Assembly (NCBI RefSeq): GCF_003255815.1
Contig: NC_037686.1
Span: forward strand, 55,525,888 to 55,589,887
Reading direction: 5' to 3'
Origin: Theropithecus gelada
Lineage: Eukaryota > Chordata > Mammalia > Primates > Cercopithecidae
DNA length: 64,000 nucleotides
Shown here: piece by piece, positions 1-9,898 of the stretch
How positions within the stretch are numbered: the first letter of the stretch is position 1
How the letters are laid out: each line of letters opens with the position of its first letter
Notes under the pieces: generated by a model
The model's database searches: none
Seen by the model: only the letters and a program-made list of their open reading frames with translations
What the model was told of the DNA's origin: nothing
Made by a program: the position numbers and the translations under genes

Positions 1-1079
1 TAAAACTGTCAAATCCCCTGCCTTTTCTTATGGGCTTGGACCTAATGTACACAAGTCAGCTGGAGGTTGCCAACCAAACAAAGCAGACCTCCATTTTGGT
101 ATAGATTTGGACAAGAATGGATGTTTGATTACCCGTTGCCTGTCATTCCTACTCCTAAAGTAGAATTCAGCATGCCACAGATGAGTATAAAGAAGTACAT
201 CCTCTTTTAAGTTAAAGTGAAATTCTTAAATTAACTTAGAAAGCAAGATGCCTTCGTAGTCTAGTTCATCAAGTTTACTCTAATAACTGTATTAGAGGGA
301 TACAAATGTGCAAAATTTACTGGCTAGTTAGCTTTATTCATGGTGAGCTGGGTGCTTGCCTACCAGAGCCTAGAGTCAGTAGGAGAAAAAATATTTTTAA
401 GAAAATGGAATTTTTACACTATTGCTTTGGACAGGTAATAGGATTTAGGATGTTGTAGAGATAATGTAGTCCAACATCTGTATTTTTATAGATGAGAAAA
501 GTAAACCTGTGAGGTAAAGTATCTGGTCCAGATTCATTGGTCAAGTCAGTTACAGAGTTAGGACCACACCTAGGATTTTGATGATCTGTCCAGTGTTCTT
601 TTTTCCCACACTGTAAATCTGTATACTTAACTGTCTTTGCTGGTTCTTTATATTAATACTATTAAAAATGAAAGTTAAAGAAATTGTGTGCTTTACACAG
701 TTAGTGATTTCTCTCTTCAAGGTTTTTTTTCTAGTTCTTTTCATTCTAATCAGTGCTTTTGAGGGATTGCATATCACTCTGACAGATTGTAAGAAAGGAA
801 CTTCTGATGGAACAGGTGGGTATTTTAATTGCACAGAGAGAAATTAGATTTCATCAGTGATGTTACCTTTGTGGGATGCATGATAGAACTATTGACAGTT
901 GGCAGAGAAGGGGTACAGTGTTAAAAAATCAATGTTCTTAGTTCATTTGGTACTTTGAAGGTGAAATTGTTAAAAGAATAAAAATGTTGGAAAAATAAAT
1001 CATTGAATTAAAAAAATAATTTGGGAGAAAAATTTAAGCATGAATTTTGAACAAAATTTCCCTTTAAATATGTGTGTGT
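1..1079. other. Unassigned single-copy-looking DNA
   Basis: No repeat family, exon or RNA gene is recognised. The longest open frame (minus strand, 550-834, 94 codons) has no recognisable domain and is poor in codon structure, so it is not called as a gene. Confidence 0.5.
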
Positions 1080-1362
1080 TGGCTGTTCGCGGTGACTCAT
1101 GCCTGTAATCCCAGCACTTTGGGAGGCTGAGTCGGGCAGATCACCTGAGGTCAGGAGTTCGAGACCAGTCTGGCCAACATGGTGAAACCCCACCTCTACT
1201 AAAAATACAAAAAATTAGTTGGGCCTAGTGGTGCACACCTGTAATTCCAGCTACTCCGGAGGCTGAGGCAGGAGAATCACTTGAACCCAGGAGGCAGAGG
1301 TTGCAGTGAGCCAACATTGCGCCACTGCACTCCCGTCTGGGCGGCAGAGAAAAAAAAAAAAA
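1080..1362 (+). mobile_element. Alu: Alu (AluS-type), sense
   Basis: Left and right arms are both present, with the Pol III A/B-box region, the middle A-rich linker and a short A-tail. The 3' end is abnormal: the sequence passes from GGGCGGCAGAG straight into the A-run, so about 15 bases of the usual Alu end are missing. Non-autonomous SINE mobilised by L1. Confidence 0.95.
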
Positions 1363-1583
1363 TTATGTACATGTTAAAAACATTCAACATTATATTCTTT
1401 GAATTATTTTTAAAAAGATGTGTCAAAATTAATTGCAACTTAGCTTATTTTTCAGGTACGTGTACACAGTTCTACCTTTCTGTGACATACAAAAATTGAA
1501 GCAACTTGTTCAGTAGTCTTTGGGCTTTTGTTGTGTGCTGATTTGGAAGTCTGTATCATGAAGTGTGCCATTGCTTTGAATAC

Positions 1584-1636
1584 TTTCTCTCTCTCTCTTT
1601 CTGTCTCTTAAAAAAAAGAGAGAGAGAGAGAAAGAA
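1584..1636. repeat. (TC)n followed by (GA)n, near-palindromic
   Basis: A CT dinucleotide run is followed after about 10 bases by an A-run and a GA run. The two halves are reverse complements over roughly 12-14 bases and could fold as a hairpin. Confidence 0.85.
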
Positions 1637-1786
1637 ATATCCTGCTCTCATTAGCAAAAAGATAGTTTGTGAACTGTGGAAACAAATTATTTCCAGCTAA
1701 TTTTAGGGTATGACAGATTTCCTTTTATGCTGGATTTCATTTTAATTTAATTATTTATCTTAAGCAAAAGTTTTAGTTTCCTTTCT

Positions 1787-2082
1787 TTTTTTTTTTTTGA
1801 GGCGGAGTCTGGCTCTCTTGCCTAGGCTGGAGTGCAGTGGCAGGATCTCAGCTCACTGCAAGCTCTGCCTCCTGGGTTCACGCCATTCTCCTGCCTCAGC
1901 CTCCCGAGTACCTGGGACTACAGGCGCCCGCCACCTCGCCCAGCTAGTTTTTTGTATTTTTTTTAGTAGAGACGGGGTTTCACTGTGTTAGCCAGGATGG
2001 TCTCGATCTCCTGACCTTGTGATCCACCCGTCTCGGCCTCCCAAAGTGCTGGGATTACAGGCTTGAGCCACCGCGCCCGGCC
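1787..2082 (-). mobile_element. AluYRa: AluY of the Old World monkey (AluYRa-like) lineage, antisense
   Basis: A full-length antisense Alu with a perfect 13-bp target-site duplication (TAGTTTCCTTTCT at 1774-1786 and 2083-2095). In Alu orientation it has CTCAAGCC near the 5' end and CGAGGTGGCGG in the right arm, plus an expanded A-run in the middle linker. I associate these variants with cercopithecid AluYRa. A few private mutations make it somewhat older than the copy at 22903. Confidence 0.9.
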
Positions 2083-2095
2083 TAGTTTCCTTTCT

Positions 2096-2911
2096 ATGGG
2101 AGTTAACCTACTAAGTCAATTGATTCCTCAAAGATTACTGTTCATTTTTAAATGAGTAAAGGAACTTTTAAAAATGCGTAAGTACACAGGGGTAAAAATA
2201 TATTGCATCTGTCATCTTGAGTATTTACCCCAGATGCTGAAGCAGGGGAGCAGTTTCTCTCGATGGTCTTTTAGAGAGGTGATACGGCTGGGGGGCAGCT
2301 GACATTCAGTTTTAAGTAACAAGGAACTCTCCTGTGTAAACAGTGCTATAATTGGCAAACTTATTCTTCCTCATGCGCACACACGCACACAATGTATGTA
2401 TGTATATATACACACACCACACACACACCCCCACCCACCCAAACCCCGCCCACACACACACATTCTCCATTGAGTGTTGAGGTAGGGTATGATGAGAGGT
2501 GGTAGTTGTATTTATGGATGGGAGGGGGTGAGTAGGGTAACTGATCCTGGAGAAAAAAAAATATCAATTTAAAAAAATTGGCAGTTAATTTTGTTGAACG
2601 TTAATTGGTAACTCCTTGTGACTTGTTCATATCCCTTGCCTTCCTTTTTTTTTTTTTTTTTTTTTTTTGGTTGGATTTTTGCCTTTTTCCTACTAATTTC
2701 TTTGGGCGCTACATAGAGAAACTAGTTTTGTTTACTAAGTCACTAATATTTTCTTTATCTGTTCACTTTTATATCAGTCTTTTCCTCTAGGTTTTCAGGG
2801 TCTGTGTCATGCTTAGGAATGTCTTCTCTACTCCAGGATTTAAAAAATTCTCTTATACTTGTAGTATTTTTTCTTTTCTTTCCTCTTCTCTTCTCGTCTC
2901 TTCTCTTCTCT
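2096..2911. other. Unassigned DNA with simple repeats
   Basis: It holds a compound CA/TATG repeat, a T-run near 2645-2668 and a CTCTT-rich tract at about 2868-2911. No gene or older transposon is recognised. Confidence 0.5.
2371..2463. repeat. Compound (CA)n / (TATG)n / CCCACC-rich microsatellite
   Basis: CA dinucleotides are interrupted by a TATG block and C-rich hexamers. It reads as alternating purine-pyrimidine DNA and is likely length-variable. The 68-codon minus-strand frame across it is a by-product of low complexity. Confidence 0.9.
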
Positions 2912-3200
2912 TTCTTTTTTTGATGGAGTCTTGCTCTCTTTGCCCAGACTGGAGTGCAGTGGTGTGATCTCGGCTCACTACAACCTCTGTCTCCCGGGTT
3001 CAAACGATTCTCCTGCCTCAGCCTCCAGAGTAGCTGGGATTACAGGCGCCTGCCACCATGCTCAGCTAATTTTTGTATTTTTAGTAGAGATGGGGTTTTG
3101 CCATGTTGGCCACACTGGTCTCGAACTCCTGAGCTCAGGTTATCCGTCCGCCTCGGCCTCCCAAAGTTCTGAGATTACAGGCGTGACCCACCACGTTGGC
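2912..3200 (-). mobile_element. Alu: AluS-type, antisense
   Basis: A full dimeric Alu read in reverse, from the T-tail to a mutated 5' end (CCACGTTGGC instead of the usual GGCC-ending 5' terminus). It lies 52 bp from the sense Alu at 3253, forming a head-to-head inverted pair. Confidence 0.95.
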
Positions 3201-3252
3201 AGTTTTCTATGCATAAAAATTTAATGTATCCATTGTTTAAGATAGGAAGGAG

Positions 3253-3559
3253 AGGCTAGGTGTGGTGGCTCACACCTGTAATCCCAGCACTTTGGGAGGC
3301 CGAGGTGGGTGGATCACCTGAGGTCAGGAGTTCAAGACCAGCCTGACCAACATGGTGAAACCCCATCTCTACTAAACATACAAAAATTAGCTGGGTGTGG
3401 TGGCGGACATCTGTAATCCCAGCTACTCGGGAGGCTGAGGCAGGAGAATCGCTTGAACCTGGAAGGTGAAGGTTGCAGTGAGCCGAGATCAAGCCACTAC
3501 ACTCCAGCCTGGGTGACAGGGTGAGACTCCGTCTCAAAAAAAAAAAAAAAAAAGAAAAA
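3253..3559 (+). mobile_element. Alu: AluS-type, sense
   Basis: Full-length, with both arms and an A-tail of about 18 bases. It is the partner of the antisense Alu at 2912-3200. Confidence 0.95.
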
Positions 3560-3629
3560 TAACAAATAGTTCCCACATTTTAATTGAATGGCTGTGTTAT
3601 TTCTTCACTGATTTAAAATGCGCCTTTTG

Positions 3630-3768
3630 GCAGGTATGTAGCACACGCCTGTATTTCCCACCCTTTGGGAGGAGGCCAAGGCAGGAGAATCATTTGTGCT
3701 CAGGAGTTCGAGACCAGCCTTGGCAACATAGTGAGACCCTGTCTCCCCCCCCCCCCAAAAAAAAAAGC
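3630..3768 (+). mobile_element. FLAM: Free left Alu monomer (FLAM-like), sense
   Basis: Only one Alu arm is present. It is diverged (CTGTATTTCCCACCC, an extra AGG) and ends in a C-run of 12 followed by an A-run of 10 (3745-3766), an unusual tail. It is either a FLAM or a truncated AluJ. Confidence 0.8.
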
Positions 3769-4137
3769 CACTTTTCTCCAGAGTTATGCTATTTTTGCTT
3801 GTTTGTTTTAACTGGCAGGCCGGGGATTAAAATCTACAATATGGAGTAATGTAGGTTTAGGGTAGGTATTAGGATTTGTTGAGGGCTAGTAGCGAGAAAA
3901 GGAAGGCTCTTTAGCCTTACAACTGCGTTTCTTTTTGATGCCCCAATTTCCCTTGCCATTGTCACTTTTAGGATGGCAGCTTATGTGCTTCTGGATATGG
4001 ACTTATCAGGATACTTCTTTCTTGTGGATTCGATATCATCACAAAGTGGCTTGGATGGGAAGGGGAGGGGGGCTGGAATATATAATATTGCTTCTATGTG
4101 TATTTTTCACCCTTTACATATTAGAGATAATTTTTTA
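3769..4137. other. Unassigned DNA
   Basis: No repeat or gene recognised. Short plus-strand frames here have no recognisable domain. Confidence 0.5.
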
Positions 4138-4440
4138 GGCCAGGTGTGGTGGCTCATGCCTGTAATCATAGCACTTTGGGAGGCTGAGGCGGGCAGGCAG
4201 ATCACCTGATGTCAGGAGCTTGAGACCAGCCTGGCCAACGTGGCGAAACCTCCTCTCTACTAAAAATACAAAAATTAGCTGGGCGTGGTGGTGCATGCCT
4301 GTAATCCCAACTACTCGGGAGGGTGAGGCAGAAGAATCACTTGAACCCAGGAGGCAGAGGTTGTAGTGAACTGAGATGGTGCCACTGCACTCCATCCAGC
4401 CTGGGCGATGGAGTGAGACTGTCTCAAAAAAAAAAAAAAA
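4138..4440 (+). mobile_element. Alu: AluS-type, sense
   Basis: A full dimer with an A-tail followed directly by a T-run, so A and T tracts abut at 4428-4450. Small private insertions (GGCAGGCAG, CCATCCAG) mark normal decay. Confidence 0.95.
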
Positions 4441-4649
4441 ATTTTTTTTTAAAGCAGGGACATAAAGCATTGATTTCTGTTTTCCGAATTTGAGCTCTTT
4501 GACTAATTTATTTTGCATTAGGCAGCAGTCTCAGCTGTTTATTTATACTGTACAGATTCACTGAACTTTTTTCACCTTCTGGAGAAGTTCTGGGGCTACC
4601 CCTTAGAGGTCATTGTGAAGCACATACGGTTTATCTTTATATATATATA

Positions 4650-4908
4650 TTTTTTTGAGACGGAGTCTCGCTCTGTCGCCCAGGCTGGAGTGCAGTGGCA
4701 CGATCTCAGCTCACTGCAAGCTCTGCCTCCCGGGTTCACGCCATTCTCCTGCCTCAGCCTCCCGAGTAGCTGGGACTACAGGCGTCCACCACCACGCCCG
4801 ACTAATTTTCTTTTTGTATTTTTAGTAGAGACGGGATTTCACTGTGTTAGCCGGGATGGTCTCGATCTCCTGACCTCGTGATCCGCCCGCCTCTGGCCTC
4901 GTAAAGTA
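4650..4908 (-). mobile_element. AluY: AluY, antisense, 5'-truncated
   Basis: Young-looking AluY right arm and most of the left arm, read in reverse. The first roughly 35 bases of the Alu are missing where it meets the next Alu. It appears to sit in the tail of the Alu at 4909-5205, because GGTTTATCTT flanks the pair rather than each element. Confidence 0.9.
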
Positions 4909-5205
4909 TTTTTTTTTTTTGAGACAGTGTCTCACTCTGCCACCCAGGCTGGAGTGCAGTGGTGCGATCTCAGCTCACTGCAACCTCTGCCTCCCAGGTT
5001 CAAGTGATTCTCCTGTCCTGCCTCAGCCTCCCGTGTAGCCGGGATTACAGGTGCACGCCACCATACCTAGCTACTTTTTGTCTTTTCAGTAGAGATGGGG
5101 TTTCACCATGTTGGCCAGTCTGGTCTCAAACTCCAGACCTCACGATCTGCCCACCTCGGCCTCCCAAAGTGCTGGGATTACAGGTGTGAGCCACTGTGCC
5201 TGGCC
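4909..5205 (-). mobile_element. Alu: AluS-type, antisense
   Basis: A complete antisense dimer ending in GGCC. Its presumed target duplication lies beyond the neighbouring AluY (about 4628 and 5207), so it is the older host of that insertion. Confidence 0.93.
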
Positions 5206-5814
5206 TGGTTTATCTTTTTAATTTTAAAAAAGGAAGGCTAACATGCCTATTGAAATTAGTAGACTCTGCCGGTGGTGCCTTAAGTTTTTTTTTGGCTAGC
5301 CTGAGAAGGGGGTTCCATGCGTTGTCTTGAACTGATGACAGTTCTTGGTTACAGGAATGATAATTTGAAATAGGTCTGACTTGAGGTAGCAGAACTCAGT
5401 GATCCTGCGACCAGTGTTCTAATTGTACCCATGGTGCATTAGTGCTGTTAAGTCAGTTAATTCCCAGAAAAAATCAAGTGGTTTTTTAGTGGGAATGGGG
5501 GAGGGAAAAGGAACACATGTCAAATATAGAAAAGTCAAATTAGAACATCTGCCATCTTTGGCAAACAGGCTTTCATGGTCTATTGACCAATTCTTAGTTA
5601 TTATATAAATGACTACAAGACACAAATGGTACTGCTGTTGGGTTTTGTGGCTTTATAAGATTCTGTTTGTTAGACAACTAGGTTTCTCTTCTGTAGGCTT
5701 TTAGTTGTGTTGCAGAAGTTCCAAACCACCTTTGCTGGAGTTGACTATAGGCTTTAATACATGAACACTTAAGGAGAAAATCTCCAGACCCATTGCTGTA
5801 AAATACTAAATGAA
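5206..5814. other. Unassigned DNA
   Basis: No repeat family recognised. Open frames on both strands at 5419-5625 overlap each other and show no domain. Confidence 0.5.
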
Positions 5815-6106
5815 GCCGGGTGTGGTGGCTCACGCCTGTAATCCCAGCACTTTGGGAGGCTGAGGCGGGCAGATCACTTGAGGTCAGGAGTTTGAGACCA
5901 GCCTGGACAACATGGTGAAACCCTGTACCTACTAAAAATACAAAAAATTAGCTAGGCATGGTGGTGCACGGCTATAATCCCAGCTACTTGGGAGGCTGAG
6001 GCAGGAGAATCACTTGAACCAGGGAGGTGGAGGTTGCAGTGAGCTGAGATCATGCCACTGCGCTCTAGCCTGGGTGACAGAGCGAGACTTCATCTAAAAA
6101 AAAAAA
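5815..6106 (+). mobile_element. Alu: AluS-type, sense
   Basis: Full dimer with a short A-tail. CpG positions are mostly decayed to TG/CA. Confidence 0.95.
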
Positions 6107-6294
6107 CCTGAATGAAATGAAACTGTGGTCACCACATTTAGGTATGTGTAAGTAACAGTGCTTTCTTCCACAATGACAAACCAGACGTTATTTTTAAAAA
6201 ATTTGAATAAGCAAGTGCAAAAGAATTGAACTGCTTCAGCATAATTGTATCCTGCTGCCTAATGTTCAAGAAATTATATAGTATTTTGATATTT

Positions 6295-6530
6295 AGCAAA
6301 CATTTCTATCATCCTATATGCTAATTACTGTTTAGTGCTTTATAAATATTAAGTGCTTTATAACTATTAATTTAATTCTCATAACAATCCTACAAGGTAC
6401 GTTATGTTATCACCCCAGTATTACAGATAGAGAAGTGGAGTTGCAGAGCAGTTTGGTAACTTGTCTAGATTTGTACAGTGAGCAAGAGAGAGGCAGAATT
6501 CAAGTTCAGGCATCAGGTGTCAGAGTTAAC
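6295..6530 (-). mobile_element. MIR: MIR SINE, antisense
   Basis: Reads like the reverse of the MIR core and tail: 'TCTCATAACAATCCTACAAGG', then 'ATTACAGATAGAGAAG', then a 'GTAACTTG' segment. A tRNA-derived ancient mammalian SINE. Confidence 0.8.
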
Positions 6531-6629
6531 TGGTAAGTGTCCCCCCTTGATTTGCTGAATATGGAAAACTTATCCCTAATGAGCTGCTGTGGTCAGTTAG
6601 GGCACATCAGCATTTGTGAAGCACAGACT

Positions 6630-6775
6630 TTAAACTAGTTACAACCTGGACTTGAGCTCTGGCTGTGCCACTGACACAGAGCTTTTCTGCATTCTTTCTT
6701 ACCTGCTGCACAAGGTTGTTGAGAGGATCAAGTAAGATAATGAATGAAAGTGTCTGTGATAACAGCACTAGTTCT
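6630..6775 (+). mobile_element. MIR: MIR-like fragment, sense
   Basis: Diverged match to the MIR middle and 3' portion (GGCTGTGCCACTGAC, then GTTGTTGAGAGGATCAAGTAAGATAATG). It lies directly before a second MIR copy. Confidence 0.6.
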
Positions 6776-6824
6776 TACAAACCATCCCTCCACATTTTGG
6801 GATGTATGTTGCTGCTGCTGCTTA

Positions 6825-7375
6825 GGGTGGAAAGAGCACTGGAACCCTTCTCTGGTCTGTGCGCTTCTCTTCTTTACATGATGTGAGACCTATAGTAAAC
6901 CTCTTAACCTCATTCAGCCTCATTTATTAGAGAGAGAGAGAAGAGATGATTAAAAAAAATCTGTTTTCGGCCAGGTACAGTGGCTCATGCCTGTAATCCC
7001 AGCACTTTGGGGGGCCGAGGCAGATGGATCACCTGAGGTCAGGAGTTCGAGACCAGCCTGGCTAACATGGTGAAACCCTGTCACTACTAAAAATACAAAA
7101 AACTAGCTCAGCCTGGTAGTGGGTGCCTATAATCCCAGCTACTCGGGAGGAGAATCCTATGAAAACGGGAGGCAGAGGTTGCAGTGAGCTGAGATCATGC
7201 CATTGCACTCCAGCCTGGGCAGTGAGCAAAGCTTTGTCTCAAAAAAAAAAAAGTCTGTTTTGAAGAACTTTGTGAGATTCTGAGTTGATGATACGTGTGG
7301 AAGTGCTTTGTAAACTGTGAGGTGTTATACAAATGTAATGTGGTTTTATTATTTTTAGCAATGGTAAATTGCCGC
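6825..7375 (+). mobile_element. MIR: MIR, sense, split by an Alu
   Basis: The 5' half is at about 6825-6940 (GGTGGAAAGAGCACTGG, AACCTCTTAACCTCATTCAG) and the 3' half at about 7260-7375 (GGAAGTGCTTTGTAAACTG, TACAAATGTAATG). The sense Alu at 6969-7252 sits between them, so the MIR predates it. Confidence 0.75.
6969..7252 (+). mobile_element. Alu: AluS-type, sense, with small internal deletion
   Basis: Both arms are present, but about 12 bases are missing in the right arm (ACTCGGGAGGAGAATCC lacks CTGAGGCAGG). A TCTGTTT target duplication flanks it. Confidence 0.95.
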
Positions 7376-7671
7376 AGATGTTAATTAGAGCTAATTAGGA
7401 CTTATTAAGGAAGATGGGATCTCCTGTTGTTGGGCACTGATACTCAGTTACATGGATGACTGTACAGGCATACCTTGTTTTATTGTGCTTGCTTTTGTTG
7501 TGCTTTGCAGATACTGCATTTCTTACAAATTGAAGGTTTGTGGCAACCCTGTGTTGAGCAAGTCTGTTGGCGACATTTTTTTCCAACAACATGTGCTCAC
7601 TTTGTGTCTCTGTGTCATATTTTGGTGAGTCTTGCAATATTTCAAACCTTTTCGTTATTTATAATTTTTTA

Positions 7672-7741
7672 AAAAATATGGAACGTTTCATGAATTTGCA
7701 TGTCATCCTTGCGCAGGAGCCATGCTAATTTTCTCTGTATC
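7672..7741 (-). pseudogene. RNU6-like: U6 snRNA pseudogene, 5'-truncated, inside Tigger1
   Basis: The reverse complement matches U6 nucleotides 38-107 over 70 bases with no gaps and five substitutions, all C-to-T or G-to-A type. It begins just before the ACAGAGA box, keeps the GCAUGGC..UGCGCAAGGAUGACACGC region and the 3' U-run, then enters an A-rich stretch. The 5' stem-loop and snRNA promoter elements are absent, so it is a dead retrocopy fragment. It disrupts the Tigger1 5' untranslated part, so it is younger than that element. Confidence 0.93.
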
Positions 7742-7938
7742 AGTGATTTTTGATGTTGCTATTGTCATTGTTTTGGGGCATCACATACCACGCCCATGTA
7801 AGATGGCAAGCTTGATAAAGTTGTGTGTGTTTTGACTGCTTGACGGGCTGGCTATTCCCCCATCTCTTTCCCTCTCCTGGGGCCTCCCTGTTCCCTGAGA
7901 CACAACAGTATTGCCATTGGGCCAGTTAGTAACCCTAT

Positions 7939-9289
7939 AAAGGCCTCAGCGTTCAAGTGAAAGGAAGAGTCGCAAGTCTCTCACATTAAATCAAAAGCTG
8001 GATATGATTAAGCTCTGTGAGGAAGGTGTGTCGAAATCTGAGAAAGGCCAAAAGCTAGTCCTCCTGTGCCACAAACAGTTAACCAAGTTGCAAATGCAAA
8101 AGAGGTTATTGAAGGAAATTAAAAGTGCTACTCCAGTGAACACATGAATCATAAGAAGGCAAAACAACCTTATTGCTGATACAGAGAACGTTTTAGTGGT
8201 CTACACAGAAGATCAAACCAGGTACAACATTCACTTAATCCAAACCCTAATCCAGAGCAAGGTCCTAACTCTCTTTAATTTTTTGAAGGCTGAGAAAGGA
8301 GAGGAAGTTTCTAAAGAGAAGTTTGAAGCTAGCAGAGATTGGTTCATGAGATTGAAGGAAATAAGCTGTGTCCATAATACAAAGGTGCAAGGTGAAGCTG
8401 CACAAGTTATGATGTAGAATCTGCAGCAAGTTATCTGGAAGATCCCGCTAAGATCATTGATGCAGGCGGCTACACAAAGTGACAGATTTTCAGTGCAGAT
8501 GGATGAAGCATCCTTCTACTGGCAGAAGATGCTATCTAGGACTTTCATAGCTAGAGAGGAGAAGTCAGTACCTGGCTTCCTTCAAAGGATAGGCTGACTC
8601 TCTTTTTAGGAATTAATGCAGCTGGTGACTTTAAGTTGAAGCGGATGCTCATTTACCATTTTGAAAATCCTAGGGCCCCTGAGAATTCTGCTAAATCTGC
8701 TCTGCCTGTGCTCTATAAGTGGAACAACAAAGCTGGATTACAGCACACCTGTTTGTAGCATTATTTACTTAACATTTTAAGCCCATTGTTGAGACCTGCT
8801 GCTCAGAAAAAGAAAAGATTCCTTTCAAAATATTACTGCCCACTGAAAATGTACCTGGTCATCCAAGAGCTCTGATGGAGATGTACATAGAGATTAATGT
8901 TGTTTTCATGCCTGCTAACAACATTCATTCTGTACTCCATGGAACAAGGAGTAATTTTGAATTTCTGGTCTTATTATTTAAGAAATACATTTTGTAAGGC
9001 TATAGCTGCCATAGATAGTAATTCGCTTGATACATTTGGACAAAATAAATTGAAAACCTTTTGGAAAGGATTCACCATTCTGGATGCCGTTAAGAACATT
9101 TATGATTCATGGGAGGAGAACCTCCATTAACATGGGTTTAGAAGAAGTTGATTCATGGATGATTTTGAGGAGTTCAAGGATTCCATGGAGGAAGTAACTG
9201 CAGATGTGTTGGAAATAGCAAAAGAACTACAATTAGAAGTGGAACCTGGAGATGAGACTGAATTGCTGTAATCTCATGATGAAACTTGA
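7939..9289 (+). pseudogene. Tigger1 transposase relic (DDE, pogo/CENP-B-like)
   Basis: Follows the Tigger1 transposase reading, with an N-terminal CENP-B-like helix-turn-helix region first and the DDE domain after about 8490. Open pieces remain at 8196-8417 and 8897-9130. It is broken: the start region is altered with a short deletion near 7945, a small insertion lies at the first catalytic Asp (about 8500), and the second catalytic Asp codon reads GAA (Glu) at 8845-8847. Several stops follow. A further open stretch at 9290-9511 lies beyond the normal stop. No activity is expected. Confidence 0.9.
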
Positions 9290-9898
9290 ATGGATGAGGA
9301 ATTTCCTCTTATGGACAAGCAAAGAAAGTGGTTTCTTGAGAAGGAATCTACTCCTGGTGAAGATGCTGTGAACATTGTTGAAATGACAATAGAGAATTTA
9401 GAATATTACATAAACTTAGTTGATAAAGGAGCAGCAGGGTTTGAGAGAATTGACTCCAATTTTGAAAAAAGTTATGTGGGTAACGTGCTGTCAAAGAGAA
9501 ATCTTTTGTGAAGATTTCTTTTGTTAATTGAGCAGCAAACTTTATTGTCTTATTTTAAGAAATTGCCACAGCCACCCCAATCTGCAGCAGCAGGCACCTG
9601 GATCAGTCAGCCGCCATCCACATTGAGGCTAGACCCTTCACCAGCAAAAAGATTATGACTTGCCAAAGGCTCAGATCATTGTTAGTACTTTTTAGCAGTA
9701 TTTTAAAATTAAGGTATGTACATTGTGCTTTATACATAATGCTGTTACAAACTTAATAGTCTATATAGTGTAAACATAACTTTTTATATGCACTAGGAAA
9801 CCAAAAAATTCATGTGACTTTATTGTGATATTCACCCTATAACAGTGGTCTGGAACTGAACCTGCAGTATGTCTGAGGTATGCCTATACACTTTCATT

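Larger units (their letters stand above)
7465..9896 (+). mobile_element. Tigger1: Tigger1 DNA transposon (TcMar-Tigger), nearly full length
   Basis: Terminal inverted repeats are visible: CAGGCATACCTTG at the left, and GAGGTATGCCTA at the right. A TA target duplication (7463-7464, 9897-9898) flanks them. At about 2.43 kb it is close to the recalled 2.4-kb consensus. It carries a broken transposase and a 70-bp antisense U6 fragment. A cut-and-paste element, long inactive in primates. Nearby Alus are outside it. Confidence 0.95.

Noticed and set aside
7465..9896. Tigger1 transposase considered as a domesticated gene
   Set aside because: Start loss, indels, several stops and the change of a catalytic Asp show a neutral relic.
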